Counted from the stretch's first letter, positions 27,101-38,400 are shown. The stretch is 52,954 nt of DNA from Chrysomallon squamiferum (GCA_012295275.1 CM022672.1:23623976-23676929), one strand, 5' to 3'. Notes: generated from the sequence alone by a model not told the origin. A program made the numbers and translations.

Positions 27101-28463
27101 AAGTATCTATTAATTTAAGGACAAAAATTATGTGGGTTTTTTAAAAACAATGCCTTCAAAGACTGGAATTACTTTCTTTGCTTACTTTAACTATTTTGAC
27201 ATGAAAACAAACACTCACCATTTAGACCTTGGTCTTTACCATTTTCATCTATAAAGGTATATGTTTCCAGAGCCCTAAGATCGTAAAGATGTTCTCTTGT
27301 GCTTGTGACCACTCTTTCTGAACCATTCCGTATCAAATATCCTAACAGCGTCAAACCCTATAATGCAGTTATAAAACATTTTAATTCAAATGTGTTTATC
27401 AATCAATCTACCTATCTAATATACAATCTAATAATCTGGCAATAACTGTAATGCAAAACATTCAACAAATGCTGAAAAAACATGAATTTTTATAGTTTTT
27501 TTCTGACATGTCACATGGTCAGTGAAACAATGGATTTTATGTGAAGAGTATGTAGGGATCAAATATGTATATCAGTTATCAGAATATTCACTGACCTTTG
27601 TAATTTTCACAACAAAACATGTTTTAAGGAAGGAAGAATCAAAAAATAAATCCGAAAACAGTATGATCATTAGACAAAAATATAATTTAACAGTATTAAT
27701 ACAAATGTATATTAAAGTCAGGTAAAAACATTTAAACTATGATGACAAAGAATACCAGAAAACAAATCTGTATTTCCTTTTCATGTCAAAATTTATGGCT
27801 GATATACCTCAGGTATTTTAAAACTATTTTATACAAACAATGACAAAAAAATAACAGTACTTTATAAACTCTTCTCCAGTTTTTTTTATTCTCATGAAGC
27901 ATTCGTTTCCACAGCATGCCCATGACCTCTGGGAAGTGTTCATAAGTAAATGTGTATTGTGCTATTTCCTGCATTAATGTTCCATGAGGACCCCAAGCAT
28001 CGTCATTAGTTGCTTCTCGCACCTTGGATTCCACCTCAGAGTAATTCATCACCACATTGGTACTGTAAAATTACAAATTATGAAATTCTCAGGAAATAAT
28101 TTTATTTTTTTATTAAATGAACTTACTTTTACTTTATTTTTATTAAATAAATAATAATAGTAAAAAAAAAATAATAAAATAAAAAACCCAGAAAAACAAA
28201 GATGAACACTAATGTTACAAGAAAAGGAACATCCAGTTATACAGGTGTCAAATTGTGTATGATATAAATAACTATTCCTTACTAAGTTGCTTACACAGCA
28301 TTTTATAGTTAATTAAAAAAAGCATACAATTATTATTAAAAGAAAAGATCATGTAATATTTTTATTTACAAACATTAACACTACATTTTAATACAAAATA
28401 ACAATTATTAAAATCCTAGATTATCTGATGTAAACTAAAGGCATAGATTAATTCATTAACAGA

Positions 28464-28526
<63 letters not shown>

Positions 28527-29083
28527 ATAATAAATAGTTGCACAAAACGTAAAGTAAAACCTTTGTTAAATGTAAATCATTAAGTGAATGAACATTGTAT
28601 TTCTTAACTTGTCATCTTATACTGCCTCAGTCATAAAATGCGATTTTTAATTTTTATTATTTTTTTTTTTCTTAAACACAATATACTTAGAATAAAAATA
28701 AGGACAACTTTATGAGCGCTTTATTTTTATTATTATTATTCCTTCTCTTTTCTCGATTTTTTTTAACCATTATAATTATTATAATCATTATTTTAATTTA
28801 TTATTTGTTGGTCATTTAAAAATTAAATTAGTAATTTTCTAATGATATACCGTAACTGAAACCTTAATAAATGATGCACGATTAATAATGAAGGTATGAC
28901 ATATTACATGTACTAATATGAACAAAAGGGTTAATATTTATTTATTAAACATAGATTGGCATATGCTGACTACGTGGACAGTTTGTCATCCACCGCCATG
29001 ACAGTTGACAGATGCGGGTATACAACCAGAAACGCCTACATTAGTACTTACACTTTGTCTGTAATTTCACGAAACTTCCACAT
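13803..29083 (-). CDS. CLINT1: CLINT1 / epsinR, clathrin interactor 1 (complete)
   Basis: Fourteen minus-strand exons: 29083-29052, 28062-27861, 27357-27219, 26885-26751, 26516-26351, 26062-25780, 24990-24864, 24159-24087, 23610-23319, 22194-22078, 20818-20708, 18294-18165, 14767-14690, 13957-13803. All phases join, giving 679 residues (human 625). Residues about 5-145 form the ENTH domain: TNVVMNYSEVESKVREATND, NKKNWRRVYK, GYLIRNGSERVV and KLREERKKAKKTKDKF are nearly the human sequence. Then come a charged Arg/Asp-rich region (171-300), the clathrin box LIDVD (330-334), adaptor-ear-type DFGDF (368-372) and DFADF (389-393), and a Met/Pro/Gln-rich tail with the TWSEAGKVDINLESL block seen in vertebrate CLINT1. 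The family binds PtdIns4P, clathrin, AP-1/GGA ears and SNAREs at the TGN and endosomes. Donors at exons 5 (GTTGGT) and 12 (GTTAAT) are weak but needed for phase. A further cassette exon is listed separately. Confidence 0.96.
18819..18866 (-). CDS. CLINT1: candidate 48-nt cassette exon of CLINT1
   Basis: Between exons ending at 20708 and starting at 18294, both phase 0, lies an open 48-nt segment coding DSVVNTSSEKTSETSK. It has a T-rich acceptor (TTTGTTTCTTAG) and a GTTGGT donor, the same weak donor used by exon 5. Inclusion keeps the frame and adds 16 Ser/Thr/Lys-rich residues just before KNTWSEAGK, where vertebrate CLINT1 has a comparable Ser/Lys stretch. Whether it is constitutive, alternative or unused needs RNA evidence. 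Confidence 0.55.
21089..21154. repeat. (AC)n followed by (TC)n microsatellite in a CLINT1 intron
   Basis: About 18 AC units run directly into TC units interrupted by CACAC. It is a compound simple repeat, intronic. Confidence 0.9.
28467..28524. repeat. (GA)n microsatellite in CLINT1 intron 1
   Basis: Uninterrupted GA dinucleotides for about 58 bp. It lies within the intron between exons 29083-29052 and 28062-27861; the complementary (CT)n tract lies 1.3 kb away, beyond the promoter. Confidence 0.92.
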
Positions 29084-29260
29084 TATGATTCTGAAATCTT
29101 ACAGATTTTGTAAATAAATGTTACGTAACATTAAAAGAAATAATCACTCTGATGTCTAAGGATTACTTGACAAACTAAATAACCGGAAATGAACCCAGTA
29201 AGAAATGGCGTTGTCACGTGATTCGTTACGATTTACACAGTTTAGCAGCAAGAAGAATTA
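29084..29260 (-). promoter_or_regulatory. CLINT1: CLINT1 5' UTR and promoter candidate
   Basis: Upstream of the ATG (29081-29083 on +) the sequence is less AT-rich than its surroundings. It holds ACCGGAAAT (about 29182-29190, ETS-type) and GTCACGTGAT (about 29213-29222), an E-box that matches the lysosomal/trafficking CLEAR element GTCACGTGAC at 9 of 10 positions. No TATA box is evident. Function is inferred from motifs only. Confidence 0.42.
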
Positions 29261-29766
29261 TTAGAATTGATTTTATGTGTTTTTGTTTGGTTTTTGTTGG
29301 TTTTTTTTTTTTTTTGGGGGGGGGTGTTTTTTCTTAGTAATAAAATCACTAACATCAGATTATAGTATATATCGATCTTTTATATACATTTAAAAAACAA
29401 AAAAAAAAAAAAATAAATAAAAAAAAAAAAATAAAAAAAAAAATAAATGGGTGTGTTGGACGAATGTATATTCTGATAGTGAACAATTCAACGTGAAAAC
29501 TTCTATGACCATGGCGCGACCCTTAACATTGTGGCAATGTGGATAGAATACTAAACTTGAAAAATAACTTTTAAACATAATATCGTATCGTTTACTGAAT
29601 AATGATCAAATATTTCTTAAAGGTTAAATTATTAAAAAAAAAATATTGACAATAAAACAAGAAAAGATATACTACTACTACTACTACTACTACTACTAAT
29701 AATAATAATGGCATTCATTAACGATTACGTTCTCAGGGTTATGGAATATATTGTATGAATCGAAAA

Positions 29767-29769
<3 letters not shown>

Positions 29770-29842
<73 letters not shown>
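29770..29842. repeat. (CT)n microsatellite
   Basis: About 36 uninterrupted CT units. It produces meaningless Arg-Glu open frames on the minus strand. Confidence 0.93.
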
Positions 29843-29844
<2 letters not shown>

Positions 29845-30155
29845 GCGCATAGAGGTGTGCAGAGGTCTTGTGATGCACGGGGCCAACTCCTTGACTGTAT
29901 TGAGAAATAGTATGAGAAGGGAAGATATTTTGAATATGTAAACATAGATGAAACATAAAATAAACACTTTGTTCGATTTAGTATAAATCAACCAAATTTA
30001 TTAAGTTCTTATCTCTGATTGGATGCCCCTCAATTCGATGCCCCTCAATTCTTAATGTGTTCCTGCATATTTAGGTTACGATAAATGAAAGGACTCTATA
30101 TACTCTACACAACAATAATAGTAATTGCCTGGGTGCAGCTGTATGTTAAGTCAGG

Positions 30156-30190
<35 letters not shown>

Positions 30191-30340
30191 ATTTAAGCCC
30201 AAACTACTTTGAAAGCCTTTAAACATAACATTAGAACAAGAAAGGATAATGACAATTTACATAATTATATTAACTTTAGATCGATGGAATGGTATTTACT
30301 TTTCATGTAACATATTCTAATTCATAGTAGCACATTTTAC

Positions 30341-30341
<1 letters not shown>

Positions 30342-30376
<35 letters not shown>

Positions 30377-30480
30377 TTATTATTATTTTTTGTTAAGTGT
30401 TCTGAATAAGTAAGTGAAAAATGAACGTGCTAATCAGAGCAAGTTTATGAGTCATGCTCTCTGACAAACTTAGATGTCAT
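30342..30480 (-). mobile_element. SINE-like dispersed repeat, copy 1
   Basis: Read on the minus strand, a body containing CATGACTCATAAAC and TTGCTCTGATTAGCAC, then TTCATTTTTCACTTACTTAT, is followed by an A/T-rich stretch and a poly(A) run (the poly(T) at 30342-30370 on +). Two related copies lie at 51.3 and 51.9 kb. Shared core plus A-rich 3' tail suggest a short retroposon. The 5' boundary is unclear, and no convincing pol III A or B box was seen. Confidence 0.5.
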
Positions 30481-31112
30481 CCTGTCAGTTCTCTTTCTTT
30501 TATAGTAATTGACAACAGGGGATGGGTTCAGCATCAGCAATGTAGATGAGCTCAAATAAATAGCTATCGTAACTTCTGCGAATTACAGGCTGATATTAAA
30601 TACAAGCAACTATTAGTTAGTAAATAAAAAAAAATTAATTAAAGAAAAATAAAAAACCTATATAATCAGCATATAATGATATTCATCTCTGAAACACACA
30701 CACACACACACACATACAATTTAAAAAAACATGAGATTATAATAGGGTTTCGTTAGAGGATGATCGTTGTTACAAATGCATGAGAGTTGACAAGTCCACA
30801 CACACCTGTATCTGGCAAACGCAGATTAGATATGACCCATTTCAACGAGTCTCGCCAGAAGTATCTGAGGCCAACAACAGCTATATGAAAACAGTAACCA
30901 GTTATATCATGCAATCCTAAATAATAGCCTACAAAAATGAAATTTCCGAGAATGGTAGATTCACGTGCATTCACTTCGTTCACAAAATATGTACATAAAA
31001 ACAAAATACTTTTTGAATAACAACAATTCACTTGTTATATTTTTTAAAAAGAAAACCGTTTTCAAACTGTCGTTTAACAACTAAAGATATAAAGCTATAT
31101 ATTTACATATAA

Positions 31113-31316
31113 CACACAGACACACACGCGCATGCGCGCGCGCGCATGCACACATATACACACGCGAGTGTAACTAGATACATTTCTTTATTTCCGGGTA
31201 CTGACCAAAAATGTAATTTTTGGGCACGGAACTGTATTTGCCTCAATCAATTTGTTATTCACAATATAACTACGATGCGTGCGTGTGCGTGCGTGCGCGT
31301 GTGTGTGCGCGCATAT
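31113..31316. repeat. two alternating purine-pyrimidine (Z-DNA-prone) blocks
   Basis: Block one (about 31113-31166) runs ACACACAGACACACACGCGC and then CATGCGCGCGCGCGCATG, an 18-bp perfect palindrome at 31131-31148. Block two (about 31275-31316) is made of GTGCGTGCGTGCGCGTGTGT followed by GTGCGCGCATAT. They lie about 110 bp apart in otherwise very AT-rich DNA. Confidence 0.8.
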
Positions 31317-33742
31317 AAAAAAGTTATTTCTTTAAGATTTAACTGCTGCTTCATAATCAGAAAAAATCATTAAAAACAAAAAAATAATAATAAAAAATGC
31401 CTAATAAATTGTTGTCATTTAAGCATTTGCTACTATTACGTGAAATGTTTTGCTTTACTTCTCACTTCTCGAGGCAAAGGTTATTATATACTATATAGTA
31501 TATGTATTATGTCAAATTTTTAAATTTAATTTTCCTTGCTTGAAAGAACACACCGCAGCAACTATTGTTACTGTCTTTTCTTTCTTTAAGAAATGTTAAC
31601 AAACTGATGTTCAAGAAAATAACAGTTTAACCACTTACATACATGTTTGATGTATGTTTTTAAGGCTCTCTTGATGGTGATTCCCATTCAGTCCGAATGA
31701 AAATATTTAGACTATATACAGACTTTATTTTATGTACAAAATTATTAAGAATACTGTAAATAATTTTTTAAATTTTTATTTATTTATTTATTTTATTTAT
31801 TTTATTTATTTTATTTTTATTATTATTATTTTTAAACCCTGCACTTTTTATATAAGCTGTATATGAAATATAGATGGAATAAGTATTTAGACATAATCCC
31901 ATGTTATTTGCTCATAATCAAGAACACAAATATTTCCGAAATTTGAAATACTTCCGATTCCAAACATTTTGGATAAAGGCTTCGCGACTTGTACCAACAA
32001 CCTGAACAACGTTATCACCGGAAAACAACTTGATATGTTTTTGCATATGGATACTGTATAAAATGATAATATGGGGGGGGGGAATCACAAAAGAAATTAA
32101 AAAAACAAATAACAAATAAATAAATAAATAAATAAATTAATTAATTAATTAATTAATTAACTAGTTAATTAAAAGTCTGGGGTTTGATTTATTTCACTGG
32201 TTTGGCAATGACCATGATTATAATATTCTTTTGATATTTTTGCATTTATTTTAAAGTACTTATCCGCAGTTACAAGATGTTGTATTCTCTTTGTTTTCAT
32301 ATCTCAAGTGTGCAGTTATTAGCAGTTTCAACTGACAAACAAAAATCATAATCGACGAAAGTGATGTATTAAAGTATTAGAGAAATAAAGTTAAACTTAG
32401 AGTAACTATTGGCCATGGGCTGAGCCCCGATATCGTTCATATCGTTGGAATTGCCATTTTAATCATTAATAATGGAATACTATATAATGCAGAACACACG
32501 CACGCACATTTAAAAATGATAATAGATGACATCACTAATTTCAAAAAAAAATGTGGCAACAAACTACAGAATACAGTGATTGCATATTAATAATTTCAAG
32601 ATTTCTTTTTTGTTTTTTTTGTTTTTATTTTTGGTGGAATTTAATTCAATAAATTTAATGTTTACATGTGTTACCTGCCCTTTTTCTTTTTTTTGTGTGT
32701 TTTAAGACTTTGCAGTCAATCAAATGTTTTGTACTTACTTGCAAACTAATCAACACAGCCTTAAACACGTGCTGCTGGTCATTTATGACGACTATACAGC
32801 ACTGAAGTTCATTAAAAAATTGAACAAGAATTTGTTTCTCTCATTTGGCAATATAAGCACTGAATATCTCACACAGTTTCAAAGCAATATACATGTATTA
32901 AATATCAAAATGTAGCTTTTGAAGAATTCATTATTTTTCAGCATGTTGCTAAAAATCATGAATTTTAATTAATTACTTAATTAATTGCATTAATTCAGTT
33001 GTACTTTATGCCTTGATTATGCATTTCTAAAAAATGTTATAGAATAAACCAGTACACAAAAAGAAATTTTTTCTACACCAAGGCCCTTACATTTTCAATT
33101 TTGTGGATTTACATTTGTTTACCAATTAATTAATAACATTAATTAGTGTTAATTTGCCTTATGACATTATTACATACATCTGAAAACATTCATAAAAGTC
33201 TAACAGCAATTGCAATGGTCATGCCATTTGTTGAGAACATAACATGTCTTGGTTCCTGTATTTAAGATCCAGCTACATCACATATTTTATAAAATTTGGC
33301 CGAATATATAGAGAAAGGCCTATTGTGCAACTTGTATATGATTTAAAATCCAAAATAAGCTTACCTTACATAATGATACTGATGAAACAATGAACTGTTG
33401 ATTCTCTGTTGCTAATCAAAGATCACATGTCAAGAAACAAATACAAAGATGAAGCTGAATATGTAGACTACATTTGTTGCTTTGGAAAATTTTTAAAATA
33501 ATGATGAAATAAACTCAAAGAACGGAACCCCCTTCAAGGCAAGCAATTAAGAATTAAGAGACAAAAATCAGGGAACATTTTGCTGTGACCCAGAGATGTT
33601 TTAGTTACATATCTACCAATGTTATATCTAAGCTTGATACATAAAAAACAAAAAATGGTTGCAAGTTTTGTGGTAAAGGCCTAAATCAGAAATTATTATC
33701 ATGTGCAATTGAATGTAATGCTTTGTTGACTGCAGCAATAAA

Positions 33743-34330
33743 TATGGAAGAAATGGCATCAGAAACAAAGGCACCTGGAAGAAACGGCACCATGCAAATT
33801 TGGAAAAACTGGCACCTCCAAAAATATGTTATTGCTTATTGATATTCAGTTATTCGTGGTACGTGAAGTCATACTTACAAAAACAATTCATAACTGCAGA
33901 TAAAAAAAACACAGTTCATAATTAAACAGTCAGTCAAAACAATTGTAAACCAAAAACAACCCTCAGAAATACCCTCCATGTGTGTGTGTGTATATATATA
34001 TATAAAAATAAGGAGCTAGTCACAAAGGCTGCTGGAAACCTCATGGTAACCAGTATCAAGTGGTTGAGTGATACTATGTATACTGTATTTTTAAATGTGA
34101 TGATAATGTGATAAGTGTAATATGTATGTAGCAATAGTACTTCTAATTTTTTTTTATGCAGCTATACTGAAAAAGTAAATAAGGTGCCATTTTTTCCATA
34201 TTTGCAAAGTGCCATTTCTTCTGGGTGCCATGTTTTCCAGCTGTCTGTTTTTTCCAGTCCATGTATTCCAGCTGTCTGTTTTTTCCAGTCCATGTTTTCC
34301 AGCTGTCTGCTTTTTCCAGTGCCATTATTT
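33743..34330. repeat. inverted repeat made of TGGAARAAAYGGCACC units
   Basis: The left arm (33743-33816) contains three units on the + strand: TGGAAGAAATGGCATC, TGGAAGAAACGGCACC and TGGAAAAACTGGCACC. The right arm (34183-34330) carries the same units on the opposite strand. Within it, the order GGCACC, AGAAGAAAYGGCAC, TGCAAAT, TGGAAAAAxTGGCACC is the same as in the left arm when both are read outward. About 370 bp separate the arms. This is a foldback-type structure; no transposase gene or target duplication was seen. Confidence 0.65.
34231..34323. repeat. 31-bp tandem repeat, three copies
   Basis: Units 34231-34261, 34262-34292 and 34293-34323 each contain TTCCAGCTGTCTG followed by YTTTTTCCAGT and differ at only a few positions. 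They appear to be an expansion of the units of the surrounding inverted repeat. Confidence 0.8.
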
Positions 34331-36935
34331 CTTACTGTCTCTTGAACATATTAATTACATGTAGCACCTTTGAAATTTGTACTGGTAAATATGCTAGTAC
34401 TGGTTTAAAGAACTTTTAAATTTTATCAAGAGCAGATCCTGTATGACAAATTAGAGGTTTTAAGCAATCAGCTTCTATATTTGTGCATATGTAGGCTTCA
34501 ATAAATACTGCAGAACTTGTTCGTGAAAGTATTATCTAATTAAAAAGGAATTTTTTATTGTTTTGCATTGCACATTTTTTTGTAACTTGGTTCACATATC
34601 CTCCAGTGTTAAAATGCACCTTTTGGTGTTGTTCTCAAAAACTGTTTTTCTTTGGTAGGTTTAGTTGTGAAATATTAATCCTGATATATTATATAACTGA
34701 AGAAAAATGTTTAAAAAGAAAAAATCTGGAAACCCAGCCAAGTATTTTCTATTCCAGTCAGTAATCCAATACAAGTATTCCATAGGCTGCACTACATGAT
34801 GATTTGTGTGAAACAATAAAACAAAATGAAAATTGGTTACCTCTATACTACCATTTTTTGACAAAAATAATTAAACTATCTGAATGTATTTCATTAAAGC
34901 CTAAAGGCCTAATTACAATGGTAACTTGTAACCATTTTTGATTGAAATAACAAACATTTTTAACAATTATGGAAGCTGACAATTTTATAAAAACGAATAT
35001 TGATCATATCTAACTTTAATCATCTGTAAATTAAAATTAAGCGTACATTTTTTGCATCAAAAGTTAGATTTGTTAAACAGACATAGTTTTCTGGTAAATA
35101 TATTTTTGAATTGAACAAAAACCATTTCCTAAAATTTACAGCCTGTAGCCTGTTATTATATCAATTTTAAATAATTTTGGTTTTATACTGGGCTTCACTT
35201 ATTAAACTTCAGTACATGCTGAGTCCAAACTGACTCTAAAATATCCTTACTGTTTTATAAATTATATCATTTAAATAAAAAGATAAAAGTTTAAAAATTA
35301 ATAATAATAATAATAATAATAATATACATTAAAATAAATATTGGCAAAAGTATTTAGTAATAATAACAGAAGTAATAATTCCACATTTTATCATCACTAT
35401 ATAAGCATTCATGTTATTTTAGAAGAAAAAAAAAAAAATAATAAAAAATAATAATAAATAAATAAAATCCCCAGAATGATAGATGTACAGTTCCATATAA
35501 TGAATTAATTGCTTCCATTGAACAAATATTAGGCAAATATTAGTTCCACATGCTTTAAGTTATAGGATTAGGGTGAAATTTTCAGACTCTTTTTTAAAAA
35601 TCATTTCCCAGTGTACTAACTGCCATCAGTATTTTGATAAATGAAAATAAAAATTAGAAAAATAAAGTCATAAACAGCAGAAGCTGGGAGTAGATTATCT
35701 AGGCACGAGTAACTTTCCTCCTTTAAACTACTGATTTTCCTAATGTTAAACGATAAATAAACAATAATGCATATTCTGTATAATAATATGTTTTTATTAC
35801 ATGTTTGTGTAAGGGTGAGAATATATATGATAATTAAGACAAAAACTTTTATTCAGTGATTGCTGGTTGTGCTGGTTGCACAAGGAAAGTTTAGTACTGC
35901 TATCTATTGCTAAGTCTTATGATTGTGAATATGGTGTTAAGCTTAATTCTTTGATAAACCCAACCATTTTAAATTCATAAAGAAATAATACCACCACCAC
36001 ACTTTCCCACCTAATTATTCCAATGATTAAAACATAAGCTTTTTTACATTTTTTTTTTTTTTTTTTTTTTGCATACCTTCAAAATTATGGATTTAAACTT
36101 TGACACTAACTATTGAATTCTAGTAACAAAACACAAAGAACAATTCTGATATTACCAAATTGAAAGCCCCCAAAAATGTTAAAGTATAATAATAATTTTC
36201 CATATAAGCTGATATATATTTCTGATGGACTCCTCAGCACAGAGTTATCAATACAGTACATACCATCTAATAGCAGCAGGATGTGATTTAAGGAATTAAT
36301 GTACAGTTAGAGCATTTAACAAAAAATAATACATAAGGCAATAATACAAAAAACTTAAAATAAAATAAAATAAAATATATGTAAAATAAAATAAAATAAT
36401 AAAATATCTGGCTAGTGTACATGTGGTATATTAAGCATAGTACAAAAAACAATATTTTATTTGCTGTATATGCTATCTAATGTATTTTAATTTATTTATA
36501 AATTAGAGTCATTTTCTAATTTTGTTTTTAAATATTTAAATAAGCTAAACAACATTATTGGTTTAAAAATGAAATGTAGCAGTGTTGAAGAACATTGTGA
36601 ATTAGTACTTATATTAAGATCACACCAAGCCTAAAGCATACACAGAAGAATTAAATAGAAAATCCAATGTGTTTTATGATAGACCCATAAAACAAACTAT
36701 AAACACTTGAGAAAGGAATCTATATACAGATCTACATACTTATTATCAAAATATATTCTTAGCATGATAGTACCAATAAAATGAAATTATTACATTATTT
36801 AGGCAATTTATTTGTTCACCAGAAGATAATATTTTCCTTTGATATGTTTCATAATTAATAATTTTAGCAGACTTTTCATCTAAGTTCTAGATGTGAAAAG
36901 AAAAAAGTAAAGGTAATAATAATGTGTCTGACATT

Positions 36936-37349
36936 TCACTGTATGAAATACACAATCACAAATATAATGAGACTTATAAGGCCCAGTGAGATAACAATTC
37001 CTGTCACATACAAAACCGTAGATATAATCCTGAAATGCTCTGCCTCTTTCACATAACCACTAGCAAATTCCTTATCTGACCTTCGCATGAACAACATGGC
37101 GGGCATACAGCAGAGAAAGAAAAAAGGAAAGCACACTGGAAACCACGCCACATCATGTAATTTATGATTCAGACTGTTATTTTTATTAGCCTCGGCAGCA
37201 ATGTTTATTTTCCTGTCAGCAACCACTTCATCTTCACCAGGTACAGTGACGGTGTTTTTATTTTGAGATGTCTGCTGCCATTTTTCTATGTCATTTGAAA
37301 TTGCAGCTTGAGGATATTCATTGTCCTTTAATCCTGGCCACTCTTGCAT
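36936..37349 (-). CDS. CD225/dispanin-family (IFITM-like) two-pass membrane protein
   Basis: Single open frame of 137 codons with an in-frame TGA two codons before the ATG, so the start is fixed if the gene is unspliced here. Residues 1-65 are hydrophilic. A first hydrophobic segment (about 67-88) contains PFFFLCCMPAMLF. A basic loop RRSDKEFASGYVKEAEHFR (89-107) follows, then a second membrane segment (about 108-136). The pattern of membrane segment, CC-P, positively charged loop with S/D-x-x-x-A-S-G and EA, then S-x-x-x and a second membrane segment is that of the CD225 domain found in IFITMs, PRRTs and synapse-differentiation proteins. The paired Cys beside the membrane is a likely palmitoylation site, as in IFITMs. 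It shares strand with its neighbours but stands alone, with 7-kb gaps on each side. The family is fairly secure; the subfamily is not. Confidence 0.65.
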   Translation of the reverse strand: MQEWPGLKDNEYPQAAISNDIEKWQQTSQNKNTVTVPGEDEVVADRKINIAAEANKNNSLNHKLHDVAWFPVCFPFFFLCCMPAMLFMRRSDKEFASGYVKEAEHFRIISTVLYVTGIVISLGLISLIIFVIVYFIQ

Positions 37350-37363
37350 CTCTCAAAGGCCAT
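37328..37363 (-). promoter_or_regulatory. overlapping upstream ORF at the CD225 gene start
   Basis: An ATG 14 nt upstream of the main start opens a 12-codon frame (including the stop) in another phase; it runs past the main ATG and stops at 37330-37328. At least one further upstream ATG reading CCATCAACACAG overlaps too. If these lie in the mRNA they would reduce initiation at the main ATG. Confidence 0.4.
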
Positions 37364-38351
37364 TGTAGCTGTGTTGATGGCATGTTGTTGGCATCAACTT
37401 TAACATGAGAGGATGCAAGAAAACGGTTGTTGTAATTAGGTGTACAATTCATTGCTACAAAGTTATCTTTAACTGTAACTGTAAACAGCTTTTTTTCTTT
37501 CTTTCTTCCTTTTTTTTTAATTCCCTATGAAGTAATAATATATCCACTCAGTTATTTTTAATTATCCATGATTGGTTTAACTCCAAACAAAGTAATATAT
37601 CCTTACAGTGATGTTGAATTATTTTAACACATTTAAACTAGGTTATCATTCTGTGTGATTTTACTATTCTGATATATATCTAACACTTCCACTTCGGGTA
37701 TTACTTGAATTGTGGATATCCTTTATCTGTTAAAATGTATGGGAACCCAGAACAGTAAATATCTACCAGTCACATCCACTGTCCATTAAAAAACAACCAC
37801 AAAAAATGCAAGCAGAAAGAAACATATAATATGAACTCAAAAAATACATCGCCTACTTGGTTTGTGATGCATGACTGATGAACAAACAAAAAAAAAAAAA
37901 AAAAAAAAAAAAAGGCAAAATATTTTCTTTTCTGCATCAGCAAGTAGTTTTTGAGTACAATGTAACCACCCTATTTTTGTCAAAGCAGTGCGAGAGGCTC
38001 CATAAGGTGCTCTGTATACATTGGATATATCAGGTTACATGACACACATAAAGTCCTGTATTTTCATCAACTTTAATTCTGTACATAAAAAAGAAATTAT
38101 TTTTTAATAGTTTTTGCATACATTTGCTTCAAGTAATGTTAATTTTACACATTTCCAATATAATCATGGTTATAAACATAGATATGATTCTGATGTATAA
38201 CTTACATTTTACACTGATTTTTAATAATAGCCATGAAATGGTTAGTTATCCAACTCAAAAATAACATTAAATATTAACTAAACAACTCGCATGTGAAAAG
38301 TTATATCTGCATAGCATCTTTATAATTAGTTTATGTATCAATGTCTGTATA

Positions 38352-38354
<3 letters not shown>

Positions 38355-38398
<44 letters not shown>
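38355..38398. repeat. (GT)n microsatellite
   Basis: About 22 uninterrupted GT units, intergenic. Confidence 0.92.

Positions 38399-38400
<2 letters not shown>

Larger units (their letters stand above)
29261..36935. other. gene-poor, repeat-rich intergenic region
   Basis: No conserved exon was recognised in about 7.7 kb. It holds poly(T)/poly(G) near 29300, A-rich sequence at about 29397-29445, (CTA)n near 29670-29697, (CT)n, poly(A) at 30156-30185, poly(T) at about 30342-30370, a SINE-like copy, alternating purine-pyrimidine blocks near 31.1-31.3 kb, (TTTA)n near 31780-31815, (AAAT)n/(TTAA)n at about 32115-32170 and an inverted repeat at 33.7-34.3 kb. The part nearest 36935 may be the 3' UTR of the CD225 gene. 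Confidence 0.6.

Noticed and set aside
29696-29991. Open frames with long Arg-Glu runs
   Set aside because: They are translations of the (CT)n microsatellite in three frames.
34143-34419. Repetitive Trp/Lys open frame, and its complement
   Set aside because: Product of the 31-bp tandem repeat and inverted repeat; no start context or similarity to a protein.
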